Assembly (NCBI RefSeq): GCF_002042975.1
Contig: NW_018149371.1
Location: 596,108 to 660,107, forward strand
Reading direction: 5' to 3'
DNA: 64,000 bases
From: Orbicella faveolata
Taxonomy: Eukaryota > Cnidaria > Anthozoa > Scleractinia > Merulinidae
Below are positions 11,996 through 23,506 of this stretch, piece after piece. The number at the start of each line of letters is the position of its first letter. Within the stretch, counting starts at the first letter, position 1. The position numbers and the translations under genes are program-made. Under the pieces are notes generated by a model. The model saw only the letters and a program-made list of their open reading frames with translations. It did not search any database and was not told the origin of the DNA.

Positions 11996-12205
11996 AGAGG
12001 CCCAGTGGCCTCACGATTAGTGCGCTCGTCTCCGGATCGACAGTGCCTCTCTCCACCCAGGCGTATAGATGGTTACCGGCTGGGAGTGACCCTACGATGG
12101 ACTAGCATCCCATCCAGGGGGAAATAGTAATACTCCTAGTCGTTTCATGCTAAGGAAACCGGGATAAGCTCCGGCTTGGTAGGCCACTTGGCTCGTATGC
12201 AGGCT
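11996..12205 (+). mobile_element. tRNA-derived SINE, internally deleted copy
   Basis: Starts GTGGCCTCACGATTAGTGCG, which has an A-box-like core, then passes directly into the body (TACGATGGACTAGCATCCCA). It lacks the B-box segment seen in the fuller copy at 18085. It ends in GCCACTTGGCTCGTATGCAGG followed by a T-run. Located in intron 2 of the protease pseudogene. Confidence 0.65.
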
Positions 12206-13048
12206 TTTAAACTCTTTTTTTTTTTTACCTTATTAATATCTTTTGCCTTCACGTGTGACGCTTATTCGAGGGCGGTACTTTTTCGAGTAATACGGAGTAT
12301 AGATTCACACCCAATTTTCTTGTTTGGAATTTGACAACTACTAATCCGCCCGGTCACGCCCTGACCATTTATAATTTTTGTTTAGGTACCCGGTGAATTA
12401 ATTAAGTAGAAATTTCTATTCCAAGCTATGGTCTGTGAAGGCCCATTCTGGTGTCTAGTCCCTTGTTAATTCGCTGGTGCTTTTTAGAGATACAAAACAA
12501 TTATTCTAACAACGTGTAAAATTAATTCATGCACAGTTAAAATTTAAATACGCAGTCCTTTGACCATAACAGGTCTCCATATAAAGGAGTGTTACAAGCT
12601 CCAAGCTCCCTCTTACGAAATTTTCTCAACAAACTGATAGCCGGCCTGGGACAATTTCCACACAATACTTGATGGTTTTTCATTCTCTAACCACAGGAGC
12701 TCATGAACAGAAAAACGATGGAGAAGAATATGACGTTTCCAAAGCGGTCACGCACCTGAGCTTCAATCAATAGTTTAACCTTAAGCATGACGTGACAGTG
12801 TTGAAATTGTCACGAACTGCCAAACTTGGGCGGAAAGTAAACACAATCTACTTGCCACCTCATGGGTCACGCGTTAAGCTAGGAACAAAGTGTTTTGTGA
12901 CAGGTGATGAAAGTAAAATTATTATATGGCTAGCTCCTTGAGGGGGCAAGATGAACCAAATCCTGTAATGTGATTGGCTATCTTGCCTGCTCGGGACTGC
13001 CCGCCATGTCCCGCAAGAAAAACTTCCCCGAAAGCCATATGATAAGTC

Positions 13049-13207
13049 CTTTATTAATCAAGCTTGTGCGGTCAAGATGGCTGGATACTGGCTTTGTTCT
13101 TTCTTTGCGTGTTTATGGACCTCGACTCCTTCTCGGTCCATTAACACTAAAAAAAAAGGACTTGGCCAATATCCAGCCATCTTGACCGCACAAGCTTGGT
13201 CAATAAC
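13049..13207. mobile_element. MITE with about 30-bp near-perfect inverted ends
   Basis: The left arm beginning AAGCTTGTGCGGTCAAGATG and its reverse complement ending near 13196 flank roughly 85 bp. The arms look almost identical, suggesting recent activity. Located in intron 3 of the protease pseudogene. Confidence 0.7.
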
Positions 13208-14100
13208 CCAAATATCTCACACTGAGAAGCATTTCGAAATAAAAAACCTTTGCTACGCTTTTCATAAAGGGAATAATATGTAAAGCATGGCTCTTAGTTT
13301 GTAATCAACTGGTTGTTAAATAGGGTAGATTAACTTACATTTTGATGATAGATAAGTGACGCTTCGAAGATTAACAGTTCGTAAGAGTAAATTTCCTTTA
13401 ATTTTCCAAAGTAATCCTTTTGGTACTCAGTCTCCTCGAAGATCTATTAATAACGAGGGCTAAAGGAAGAATTTGAAACTTTGTTCACATTCAAGAAAAC
13501 CATGGTAACGAGAGGCTGATGGGCTTAACAACCTGGGCGTGGGGTAGCGGTGGATGAGTGAATTGGGTAGAGAGGTCTTTAAGAACATCAACAGATTTTT
13601 AAAATCAATGCAAGCAAAAGTGACTGGCAAAATTGAGAGGGATTACAAATGTGAAAGTTGTAAGATATTGAAGAATTGTTCAAAAATCTTCAGAAATGTC
13701 TCACCCAATTTCAGATCTAAAAATGTTTCTAACAAAACTTCACCAAATTATAATGCGCCGCTTTCACTTTACTACATAGGTTGGGGTACAACCTGACTCA
13801 TCATCGGCGTAACTGCGTCGCACCTGAAACAGGCATAAGCTCCGCTGGCAACCTATAAAGACTGCAGGCGCAAGAATGGCGATACCGTGGACGACGATGC
13901 AATGGTTTGTGTGGGAGGCCAGGGAAGCAGTGTTTGTAATGGAGACAGTGGAGGTCCCTTAGATAATGGGCGCTGGGTCCTCCGTGGGGCGGCCTCATGG
14001 GTAACTCGTTATATATGTCCAAAGCATAGGTACAGTGTCTATGCACGAGTCAGCTCATATGTCAACTGGCATGGATCAGTGAGCAAATTCAGGGAACATG

Positions 14101-16617
14101 AAAAGATTGATAGAAACAGTGAGATAAGAGAAATGCAATCGATCATATTGAGAAGTACCCTGACGCGTGACCATGATAGTCAGTGTGCGTGCGCGAGCGC
14201 GAGTGATTTTTTTTACGCGTGCTGTACGTGTTCGTGTTCTTCATCCTCTCTCCGTGTATTACAAACCATATATCTGATCAATTTACATTTGTAGCTATAT
14301 GTCATTCATTCCGATCATTTTCTTAATTCTTAAACTCATTACTGACAGGCAACCAATTAAGCCTCCCTTGAATTTTCTTTGGTACAAAAAGGGCGTAGAA
14401 AATCACACATTTTAACCACGGCTGAAATGTCTAAGACTGCTGGATATATAACAAATAACGTTCTGTGAACTGAGCTGTAAGTTTCCCTTATTCTTGTATC
14501 TGTTTCTTTTTCAGGATCTATTCCAAGTTTGCTATCCAACAAAAGAAATTACATTGACAGAAATTAAATATCTCGACATGGGCTCTAAACCAAATTATAA
14601 TTTAATTAAAGGTTTTCCAAAACAGTTAAAGACTTACGGTGTGCTTGCTTTGTAACTGGCCAGAAATTCTATTCAGGGTTGTTTAAAAGATAAAAACCAA
14701 CCTATTTGGCATTGATATGTTGAGAATTATTTCTTGAAGCAATCAATGCCGGATACAGCCTTCAATTGCAATGCAGTTGTATTTTGGCAAACGAGCGCAT
14801 TTTTATCAAGCGAGCGCAAGACAGGAAAAGGCGTCCCAGGGAGTGGTAGTGAGGCTGCCAAGATGGCGGCGAACTCTTTCATGAACTAATACCGGTAACT
14901 CGCGAGCACACCGTGCCCACGGAAAACACCAGCAATATAGGCTATGCCGGATACAGCCTGCTAGCAGAAAACCTATAATTGGCCTTTCTGCCCCAAGGAA
15001 TTAGGAAGTGTTTGCAAGTAGGCCTATTAGAGTGGATAGAAATGCAGATTTTGTTGTACATGTGGGATGGGCGAGTTGGCTCAGACGGCCAGAGCTTCTG
15101 TCTGTTTATTTCTAATCTGCATTTGTAATCTGCAAAGGGATTAACTCATCACCGCAGATATGAAAGAAAAAAACAGGAAATAAATGAAACTAAATCACTA
15201 TTGTTGCGCCAGAGGAACACGTGGAAAATTTGTAGCACGAGGCAAGGATATTGCTAGTTCATCAGACTAATGCTAGTTCATCAAAAGTCGTTAACCAAAA
15301 CTTCGCTCGGCAGGTCGCTGTATCAGCTCACCAGTACCTGTGATAAGTATGGTACGTACGTTGATCATGGTAAAATGATGAAATCATTTTCGCAATATTA
15401 TGTTGAATCATCATAGCGCATGCGTACCGTAAAATGTCTGTGTTTAAGTGTGTCCTTTTTAAAAGAAGCCCCCCCCCCCCTTCAAATGGCCAATCGCTTG
15501 TGGACAGATGTAAGAATTCTCTCTTACTCTAGTTAGCTATTTCTCCTTGTCCAAAGTAATCTGCATATAGCTTGCTTAGTGCCTTTCATTCACAGTTCTC
15601 TATATCTCTTTCTAGTTTTGATAGTTTCTAGTTTTGCATGTGGTGTTTGACGTATATGATGTGTCAAGCTCGTTAAAAATGACATCGAACCCTTATTAGG
15701 CAGCCAGTAATCAAAGTCTTGATGAGGGCTTTCTATTGTTTTTACCTCCATTAAGGGGCTAAGCCCTTTTAAGCGGCCAATATCCATTCCCCCGAGATTG
15801 ACCATTTAATAGGATTTTGAATTGCTGTAGTTGTTTTTGGCAATACCAATGTTGCGCAGTGAACATTTCAATCATTTCGTAAAAACTACTCAGAAGATTG
15901 AAAGCAAACAAAGAGATTGTTTTTCAGCAACTTTTATTTCTCCCCAAGAGTTTTCTCTCGTTTTCTCTTGTAAAGACACTGTTTACGAGATGTCGCTTGC
16001 TTCTATGATTCTGAAATAAAGAACCCAATATATAAATGAATCATTTTGATGATTTCAACAAGAACAGCACAATTGGCAAGTAAACCAATCTCCTAATCAC
16101 ACTGAACGAAGGACCAAAATCACATTAATATTATCATTGAAAATGTTAAAGATTTGTAACAGTATATTGAGGTGCTTTCAAAATGTGTAATTAGTTGTCA
16201 TTTATACACGAAAGAGATTGGCTTGTCTTGTCCAGACGAGATAAGCTAGAATCGATAACAGATTGTTGACTGAATCCAGTTAGACAGTTGTAAAAGTAGA
16301 TTAACAATAAGCCATTTGCGAGTTGCTCTTACCTCTATTTCAAAACGATTCTTCGTGCACGATCAGTCCATATTGAAATGAGCTTTTTTTGCACTCATTT
16401 CCATGTGAAAGGTTGTGCACTAGGACTCGTTTTGAAACAGAGGAAAACTAAAAGCAACTCGGAAAAGACTTCTTGTGGTTAAAAATAAGTTTCAAATGGT
16501 TCCTACATGTCAAATCTGCCCGATCGCGAAGACAATGTATTTTGGGTTCGTACGCAAGGAAGAGGTCGTTGGTATGTTTCTTGAATTCATCTTGACAGAA
16601 ATATGTAAGTAAAAGTA
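14101..16617. other. Gap between pseudogene and protease gene A
   Basis: No recognised coding exon. A 16-mer, ATGCCGGATACAGCCT, is repeated directly at about 14747 and 14943. A C-run lies at about 15470. The minus-strand open frame at 15590-15805 has no recognisable domain. If the last visible exon of protease gene A is spliced onward, its terminal exon could lie here, but I could not identify it. Confidence 0.5.
16319..16462. mobile_element. Short palindromic MITE
   Basis: The arms GAGTTGCTCTTACCTCTATT and CAGAGG...AAAGCAACTC are inverted, with TTTCAAAACGA paired with TCGTTTTGAAA. About 145 bp. Same family as the split copy at 1640-2097. It lies just downstream of protease gene A. Confidence 0.6.
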
Positions 16618-19403
16618 CTAATAATATAAAAGCCAGTACACTTGACATTTTAACTTACAGCACTTTCGACAAGTCTTCTTACAGTTTTGGTACACTGTGG
16701 AATAATTGCACCATCGTCGGTTTCGCATGCAATTTGCCGCTGACCAGCTGTCTCGACAGTCTGAATATTACAAAACAGTAACGCATCGATTGAGAAATTA
16801 AAAAAAAAACCTTGTCATAGAAACACCGAAATGGAAGTTTGGGAGAACGAGAAATGTTTTATGAACAAGTGCCGCAAGTTAGTATTTCCGCAGCTTTATC
16901 GAGTTTTCCAAGCTTTCAAGAGTGTTTCTATGTAAACAATAGAGTGCTTCTGTCGAGAAACTATTCAGGAACAATAGAGTGTTTCCGTCGAGGAACTATC
17001 GGCTGATAGTCGCCCCTAGGAAATTTGATGTTCTTAAAACTAGCATATATGCTAGTTTTATATCCAAATATGCTAGTTTTGAGAACATCAAATTTCCAAG
17101 GGGCAACTATCAGACTGATAGTTCCGAGACATAAACACTCTATTGTCTTTATTGTTCACCACTAAATTTTCTTCCGCGCGCCAATTCAAAAATCATATTG
17201 AATTATTTTCAACTTTTGTAGATGAAAGCCGTGAAAGCCAAATTTAAAATTTAAAAAAGAAAGCAAACAAAAACCCTCTTAATACAAATTCAATTGTTTA
17301 TTTTCTATAAGCCTGCTTGTTTACAGAAATATTTTCACGGACGAGTACTAACTCTCCGGGTATTTTCCTCGGACGGACACTTTGGGCTAATAGTGTCTCC
17401 CCGCGGATGAACACTATCGCGTCACGTGATCAATTTAAACCAATAAGAATCGGCAAAAATCTAGTGATGAACCATAACGGCTAATAGTTGCCCCGCGGAA
17501 ATTTGATGTTCTTAAAACAAAAATTTGCCCGAGAGGCGAATCTTCGAGGGCAAATATGCTAATTTTAAGAACATCAGATTTCCAAAGAAAAACTATCCGG
17601 ACCGATAGTTTCGACACAAAAACACTCTAGAAGCGGATCAATCAAATATTTATTCTTTTTTTCCTATAAGCCCTCTTGCTTTCAGAAAAAAAAAATTTCA
17701 CGGACGAGTACTATCCATCCAGGGTTTTCCTCGGACGGGCACTATGGGCTGATAGTGTCTCTTCGCCGATGAACACTATCGCGTCTCGTGATCAATTTAA
17801 ACCAATAGGAATCGGCTTGAATTTAGTGGTGCACTAAAGACTCAATAGAATGTATAGAAAGGGACATTGACAGCAATCAATGACAATCTGTAGTTCAAGG
17901 ACTTACTTCCACCACCTCCATCACCTCCACCACCTCCACCACCTAAAGTGAAGGAAAGTGTGTATCAACTGTTAGGGTCGATAAGCTATAGCAATGAAAT
18001 AAAACGCATTCTCGGTCCTAACATATTAGTAATTCATATAATTAAAACGGAGGAATTAAAGGTAATCATAACCATGACGTTGTGCAAGGCGCGGTGGCCT
18101 CATGGTTAGTGCACTCGTCTCCGGATCGAGCAGTCCGGGTTCGAGCTCTGGCGGGGGACATTGTGCTGTGTTCTTGGGCAAGACGTTTTACTCGCGCAGT
18201 GCCTCTCTATACACCCAGGTGTATAAATGGGTACCGGCGAATTTAAAGCTGAGAGTAACCCTGCGATGGACTAGCATCCCAACCAGGGAGGAGTAGAAAT
18301 ACTCCCAGTCGCTTCATGCTACATGTACATGAAACCGGAGATAGGCGCCGGCCTGATGAGCCACTTGGCTCGTATGTAGACTTTACTTTTACCTATAACC
18401 ATTACTTTGTTTGGATATCTGACATAATTTATCAGCATCCTTTTAACTGCTTTATTTCTCTTGTTTCTCTTCAGCTTTAGTTTCCATCGATTAAGAAGAT
18501 ATATCAAACACTCCAGACGGTGTCTTGTCATATTTCCAAACATGCACCTCAAAGTTCGTCAAAAATACTCCACTGCGAGTCGTATTTTCCACTGACTTTC
18601 TGTTCTACGTTAAGTTTGGAAACGTGGTAAAACACGGTTTCTTGCTTTTGATCTATTACCTCTAGACATGAATATAGTTCAGATTTTAAAGCTGGGAAAT
18701 CCTTGCACTGAAATATTACTTTTTGGGAAAGAGAATCAACGTTGAAAAAAAGCATAAATAAAAGTAATAGGTTTAATGGGGAAATGGCGCTTTGAGATGG
18801 CAAACTTACACAAAACAAAATTTAATAGAGGTTATTTGTTCGCTGTAAATGCTTTGATACTAAACCGAATGTTCTGTCCACTGCCGAAACAAGCGTGCAC
18901 TTCGAGCTGCGATGATACACTTAAATCATGGTTGCCCATTTGGAAGAAGACGGATTGCCTTCTAAAGACTAGATAATTTCCAATCGAGCATCTCAATAGC
19001 CGATTTTCGGTTTTTGTAAACATTAAATTGCATTATAATATAGCCTCAAATAAGTATCCAGATCATGTCACACCTTTCATTTGTTCTTCTATCCAGTTAA
19101 TATAAGAGCTAACACGAGCATACACAGAAAATGTGTCACCAGGGCACGTTTTGCTAGTCACCCACGAAGCCGCTCCACGGAGGACCCACCGACCTCCCTC
19201 CATACACGACAAGGGGCCACCACTGTCGCCATTACAGACACTGCTTCCTTTGCCTCCCACGCAGACCATGGAACTCTCATCTACTGATCCTCCATTTGTT
19301 CTGCGACACTCGCTGTGACTCGCCACTGGCGCCGATGCTTGTTTCAGACGAGGAGCAAGTAAGTAGTTGTTGTTTGGGTCGATCCTTCCCCATCCTGACA
19401 AGA

Positions 19404-19453
<50 letters not shown>

Positions 19454-22424
19454 CCAATCAGTCAATCAGTCAATCAATTAACCAATCAATCAATTAATCA
19501 ATCAATAAGTAAATAAAAAAATTACAAAAATGGCTAGATTAGATAAGATTTTTCAAAATTTTGAAAACGGATTCTGACGCTGAAACTTCAGTGGCTGTTC
19601 GTTCATCCCTTGCTACGACTTTGACGTGTCAACTCACTATCTCTCCACGTCATTTGACATTGCCATAGCAACCACATTTTGACATGCAGTTCGAGCTGAA
19701 TTAACGTCTACCTCTATAGACTATTGACTTTATTGAATTCTTAGCTTAGTTCATTCTTTCCAATTATCAAGAACTACATTCTGGTATCTTTTTTGGGTAG
19801 ATTGCCCATCAGTTCACGTTATGTTTTTGACTTTCTGAGAAAATAAGCAAATTCCATTTTAGGAGACTCGGAATTAATGCAAGAGTGGGAATCCAAGATG
19901 ACGGACTTATTTAGTGACGTCGTGTAAAGTTAGATGATGTCAGAATCAACCAAAATTTTGTCATGTCGTATAGTAAGCTCTATATGTCTCATTACAACGC
20001 ACACCCAGGAAAGTGGGGTCCATGGCCCCCATGTATTACGGTGGATGTGGTGGGGGGAGGTGAGAATATACGTTTGCGTGTACGTCCGAGAGTTAATTCG
20101 GTAATATTTGCTCAAAATTGAACTCATGGTTGGAATACGTTTACAAATAAAGCGAAATTTCAGCGAACACTGTGACTTGAAAAACTAGGATAACAATGCG
20201 CGATTGTTAAATTTATTTCCATGTGTTATTTTCAACACATCTTGAAATAGAAAGGCAACTAAAAAAAAACAAACTTTGAACGTATTTTTTGATCAATTAA
20301 GGATGAAAACTTTATCTCTCCAAGGACACGTGAAAATTTACAACATTTTGCTAGTCATTTTTTTCTGAATCAACGTATTCATGAAAACACTTCGCACCAA
20401 ATTCACTGGAAAAATGTCGGAAGATCAAAGCTCGCACGATGTAACCATGGTAACACAACAATGATATCTGCATACTAATTTAATTTTGAAAACGTCAGAA
20501 ATTGTATGGAATTCAGAACTGAAACTTTTTGCCTTTTACAAATAATGTTGAAACCACGGAACTATATCTGGTGTTGCTTTCTGTCACTACATTGCGTTCA
20601 GATTGTAAAAAATTTGAGTAATTTTGGTCCATATATCCTGACATGTATCATATAAGAGGAAAGTAGGCTTTAGCACGAGGTTCGTCAGCGCGTCGGTTCA
20701 GAAGATTGCTCGATCCAAATTTTGCACAAGACGGCTATTTTCCATTTTCTTCGTTGTTGTTCGTCGTAATAGCACATGAACGTAACGTTTTCGTAAAATA
20801 AAATTACACATACCTTGTTCCTTTTCGAAATTAGCAGTTCCACAAAATCAAATAACAGTTTAGGACTGCCGCCATAGACCGTTTTACAGTTGTCTGCTCA
20901 GTGACCTGGCCTTTGAGTGACAGCGAGGTTACCTTGTTTTGCTAAAGACTTCACTGCTTTTGTTTTGTAAATCAAGTCATTCTTATGCTAACAGTTGGCA
21001 TTTAAATGAGAAAAACAGAGAGGTCAGTATCAAAGCAAGGTTACCTCCAGCCTCGCTTGCATTCATAGGCCAGGTAACTAAGCATAAAACTGTAAAATGG
21101 CCTATAGAAACACGTTACAGACAACATACGCACAGTCAGCTCTGGGTACCAGATTAAAAAACAAAACACCTTTCATGTAACGAAATACAAAGAATTTACC
21201 TGTCACATAACAATTCGTTCCTGGACTGACACGGGACCCATGTGACGGTAGACAGATCGTGTTGATTTTCCCGCCAAGAGTTGCTGGACGCGCCAATTTC
21301 AACACTGCCACGTCATGTCGCAGATACTGCATGCTGAATGAGCGATGCCTGATAACGCGGGAAACTTCAAAGACCTGTCCGTCACCGGTTCTCCTGTGAG
21401 CACCTTTTAAGAAAAATAACAAGTTGTTACGAAAAGAAACCATTAATATAGTTGAGATTGTAAATATATGATATGTATATTATAAATAGAACTTTTGTTA
21501 TTGATAGATTCGTTCATTCATTCATTCATTCATTCATTCATTCATTCATTCATTCATTCAGTCAGTCAGTCAGTCAGTCGGTCATTTATTCGTTCGTTCC
21601 TTCGTTCGTTCGTTCGTTCGTTCGTTCGTTCGTTCCTTCCTTCCTTCAAGAGGTCGTTCGGTCTTTCATTTACTCTCGTTCGTTCGTTCGTTCGTTCGTT
21701 CGTTCGCTCGTCCATTCATTCTTTCTTTCATATCATCATTCGCTCGATCGTTCGCTCTGTAGTTCATTCATTTACTACAGGCTTTAAACACACCTAAGAC
21801 CAGTGAATATCGACCAGGGTCACTGCTCTGATAGACACAATGTGCTGCAGATACAACCCAATCTTGATTAACAAGGGAGGCGCCACAAATATGCCGTCCA
21901 TCATAACGAAGGGACACTTGCCAGGGCCATGAATTAGGGGTTGCTTCTTCGCCGCCCACAATACGGGACCCAAAGGGTTTCTTTCCACATGCTGTTGGAT
22001 GAAAAATATTTATTATTTCTCCTCTCATATTACCTTTACTGTTTGCATAAATAAATGCAGAAAGAGAAGAAGAAGAACGGTTGTTTTCGTCTAGAAAGGG
22101 CAACTTAGTATACCGTTTGCGCCTTTCAATCATTTTCTTGTACAAAGTGTAGCCGGGTATACCAACTTAGGCTAGTAACAATGAACAATGTACGGCAGAG
22201 GATAATTTCTTCATGATCTTTTCTGATCTTTTTGGACATAAAAACAAAGGAAAGCTTGAAAATGAATTTATCTATGTGAGTATGAATATCTAGCTGCTGT
22301 TAATGTTATAGCACACAATATGTCATTAAAAGGAAATCATGTACGTACGCTAGATATGTTAAGTCTTACCTTCTGTAAGTGACGGTGTTGAGACACACAC
22401 CAACAAGGTTAAAACGAAAATCAT
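16618..22424 (-). CDS. Secreted chymotrypsin-like protease with ShKT domain (gene A)
   Basis: Exons: 22424-22370 (signal peptide [15 protein letters not shown]), 21991-21794, 21403-21200, 19394-19074, 17942-17907 and 16760-16659. All borders are phase 1. The protease is complete: activation site RIVGG, His in SAAHC, Asp in RHDVAVL, Ser in GDSGGPL. Pocket residues read S189, V216 and S226 in chymotrypsin numbering, so cleavage after small or hydrophobic residues (elastase/chymotrypsin-like) is more likely than tryptic. A 36-bp exon adds a glycine linker. The last exon is a six-cysteine ShKT domain starting NCRDSW. Reading through its end gives a stop at 16618, but T|GTAAGT at 16659 is a good donor, so another exon is possible. 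Likely a secreted digestive or extracellular protease; the ShKT module may aid localisation or binding. Confidence 0.85.
16659..16760 (-). other. ShKT-domain exon of protease gene A
   Basis: 102 bp, acceptor ATATTCAG and donor T|GTAAGT. It encodes N-C-R-D-S-W, then cysteines spaced C-x9-C-x6-C-x8-C-x3-C-x2-C, the ShKT pattern with its early Asp. Identical length and phase to the exon at 25378-25479. Confidence 0.85.
16950..17146. mobile_element. Foldback element, copy 1
   Basis: Long inverted arms: ACAATAGAGTGTTTC at the left pairs with AACACTCTATTG at the right. Inside, GATGTTCTTAAAACTAGCAT pairs with GCTAGTTTTGAGAACATC. About 75-bp arms around a tiny spacer. Located in intron 5 of protease gene A. 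Confidence 0.7.
17153..17472. mobile_element. MITE with CACCACTAAATTTT ends
   Basis: GTTCACCACTAAATTTT at the left is inverted as AAAATCTAGTGATGAAC at the right, about 320 bp apart. The internal segment from the CACGGACGAGTACTA phrase to AATAAGAATCGGC recurs at 17690-17820. Confidence 0.6.
17465..17836. mobile_element. Second foldback copy plus partial MITE copy
   Basis: 17465-17628 repeats the foldback of 16950-17146 with a different loop. 17640-17836 repeats the right two-thirds of the 17153-17472 MITE and ends in AATTTAGTGGTG. The unit MITE-then-foldback therefore appears twice, by nested insertion or local duplication, inside intron 5 of protease gene A. Confidence 0.55.
17907..17942 (-). 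other. Glycine-linker mini-exon of protease gene A
   Basis: A 36-bp exon between CTTTAG and GTAAGT, phase 1 on both sides. It encodes a run of glycines with one Asp and connects the protease and ShKT domains. Small GGN-repeat exons can change length by slippage without breaking frame. Confidence 0.8.
18085..18385 (+). mobile_element. tRNA-derived SINE, fuller copy
   Basis: Head GGTGGCCTCATGGTTAGTGC (A-box region) and GGGTTCGAGCTC (B-box-like, compare GGTTCGANNCC) show tRNA ancestry. The body, with ATGGACTAGCATCCCA and CACTTGGCTCGTATGTAGAC, matches 11996-12205. It lies in intron 4 of protease gene A, opposite to the gene. Confidence 0.75.
18488..18640. mobile_element. Palindromic MITE related to 28031-28190
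   Basis: Contains GATATATCAAACACTC and a GTCGTATTTTCCACTGA body matching the 28 kb copy, but its right arm is eroded. Intron 4 of protease gene A. Confidence 0.5.
19405..19505. repeat. (AATC)n microsatellite abutting a splice acceptor
   Basis: About 25 tetranucleotide units, perfect then degenerate. It begins only about 10 bp upstream of the exon 4 acceptor (19396-19395) of protease gene A, so in the transcript a TTGATTGATT array stands where the branch and pyrimidine region should be. Confidence 0.9.
21508..21755. repeat. Compound (ATTC)n, (GTCA)n, (GTTC)n microsatellite
   Basis: Successive tetranucleotide runs: ATTC, then CAGT, then CGTT, CCTT and CGTT again. It lies in intron 2 of protease gene A, about 40 bp downstream of exon 2 in transcript order. 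The overlapping open frames full of SF and RS repeats are translation artefacts of it. Confidence 0.9.
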
Positions 22425-22486
22425 CTTGCTAGCGATTTGACCAAAAACAGGCAGGACTCGTTCCTTTATGCTACCCCTCCAAGACA

Positions 22487-22501
22487 GCTGTGTTTGGATC
22501 C
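22487..22501 (-). promoter_or_regulatory. Conserved GGNTCAAACACAGC-type promoter motif, gene A
   Basis: The minus strand reads GGATCCAAACACAGC, 63 bp upstream of the gene A ATG. Equivalent motifs occur 77-85 bp upstream of the two duplicated signal exons (22981-22995, 23492-23506) and, as GGCTCAAATACAGC, 78 bp upstream of gene B (30227-30240). A CATAAAG TATA-like word lies closer to the gene A start. Four conserved occurrences at similar spacing suggest a shared core-promoter or enhancer site; the factor is unknown. Confidence 0.5.
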
Positions 22502-22848
22502 CTTTTGACGAATGGAGTTCATAACTTTTTTAATTCGCAGTTTTTGTTATTGCACTTGAAATCAGTCATGAAGAATCTAAGAAAACTATCGACTATGTGT
22601 TGTTAGTCTGATATTAAATTCTTTCCAAATGGCATATAACATCATTGCATTTCATCACCTGGTTCGTCTGTGTTTTCTTCTTGTCTTTCATGACTGTGCA
22701 AATACTGTCCATTATTTCACCAAACCGTCGGTTGCAAATACTTCAATAAAATATAGTAAAGAAACACATTTTTTATCCTTGTTTTTAACCTGTGTCGCAA
22801 AGCAGTTGTTCTATGTTTGGGCGCCTCATTTCTAATACGGTTAGTTAC

Positions 22849-23506
22849 CTGTGGCTGGTCACTTGCACAGACAGACCAAAAAGCATAGCGGATGCAAAAA
22901 TCATCCTCACTGGTAGTGATATGACCATAGAATACGGACACGCTTCAGGTTTTATTTGTTCTTTCATGTTTCAGTCGAAAGCTGTGTTTGAGGCCTTTTT
23001 GGCCAATGGATTTCATAATTTCTTTTAACGCCAGTATTTGTTATTGACTAGCTTCGAAATCAGAACATGATCGATTATTTATTGTAAGTCTGATATTAAA
23101 TTCTTTCCAAATGGCACATAATAACATTGAATTTTATCACCTGGTTCGTCTGTGTTTTCTTCGTCGGCTTTCGTGTTCAAATAAACTTAAAAAAACTGTT
23201 TGTTATTGCACATGCAAAACAAAGATTGCTGATTCTTCCATAACGAATAGTATAGGAACATGATTTTTACCCTTGTTTTGTGACCTGTGTCGCAAAACGC
23301 TTTTACTACTGTATTTAGGCGCGTCATTCCCAAGACGGTTAGGTAACCTGTGGCTGGTACTTGCTCAAACACACCAGCGAGCATAGCTGAGAGAGCAAAA
23401 ATCTTCGTGGTGCCGATATGATCAAACACAGGTAGTTTATATTTGACTGTTATTTAATGTCGTTTTTCCTCCCTGGTTCTTATAGTCGACGGCTGTGTTT
23501 GAGGCC
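22849..23506 (-). pseudogene. Two extra tandem copies of promoter plus signal-peptide exon
   Basis: Period is about 480 bp. Copy 1 has ATG at 22904 and a donor at 22849, with a hydrophobic MIFASAMLFGLSVQV reading. Copy 2 (about 23407-23348) has a similar reading but its start codon is ACG. Both keep the upstream CAAACACAGC motif and the far-upstream CACCTGGTTCGTCTGTG or related phrase (about 22655, 23138, 23605). Copy 1 reaches the donor in a different phase from gene A exon 1, so it would not splice in frame to exon 2. I read them as decayed first-exon duplicates; use as alternative promoters cannot be excluded. Confidence 0.6.

Larger units (their letters stand above)
10239..14100 (+). pseudogene. 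Decayed chymotrypsin-like protease gene
   Basis: Four exons match the two intact minus-strand proteases. They are a signal-peptide exon at 10239-10293 (MLVSAILLVFLLAPPSFE then G|GTAAG), then 11371-11568, 12697-12903 and 13780 to about 14100. Splice sites and phase-1 borders persist, and exon 2 is still exactly 198 bp as in its paralogs. The catalytic His, Asp and Ser contexts (TASHC, KHDVTVL, GDSGGPL) are still readable. Exons 2 to 4 carry several in-frame stops, and a conserved cysteine after the IVGG-like site is Tyr. No glycine-linker or ShKT exon was found downstream. It is a non-processed duplicate in opposite orientation to its relatives. Ancestral product: a secreted serine protease. 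Confidence 0.85.

Noticed and set aside
15065-15110. tRNA-like phrase GGGCGAGTTGGCTCAGACGG
   Set aside because: No B box or cloverleaf partner could be found; at most a fragment of another SINE.
15590-15805. 71-codon minus-strand ORF
   Set aside because: No domain, no paralog in the window, no splice context. It could belong to a dispersed repeat, but this cannot be shown here.
18085-18160. Possible tRNA gene
   Set aside because: It has A-box and B-box-like words but no closed cloverleaf or acceptor stem, and it continues into a SINE body shared with 11996-12205.
19081-19481. Three plus-strand ORFs of 60-68 codons
   Set aside because: They are antisense to protease exon 4 or translate the AATC microsatellite.
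21473-21797. Two overlapping ORFs of about 100 codons full of SF and RS repeats
   Set aside because: They are frames through a compound tetranucleotide microsatellite in a protease intron.
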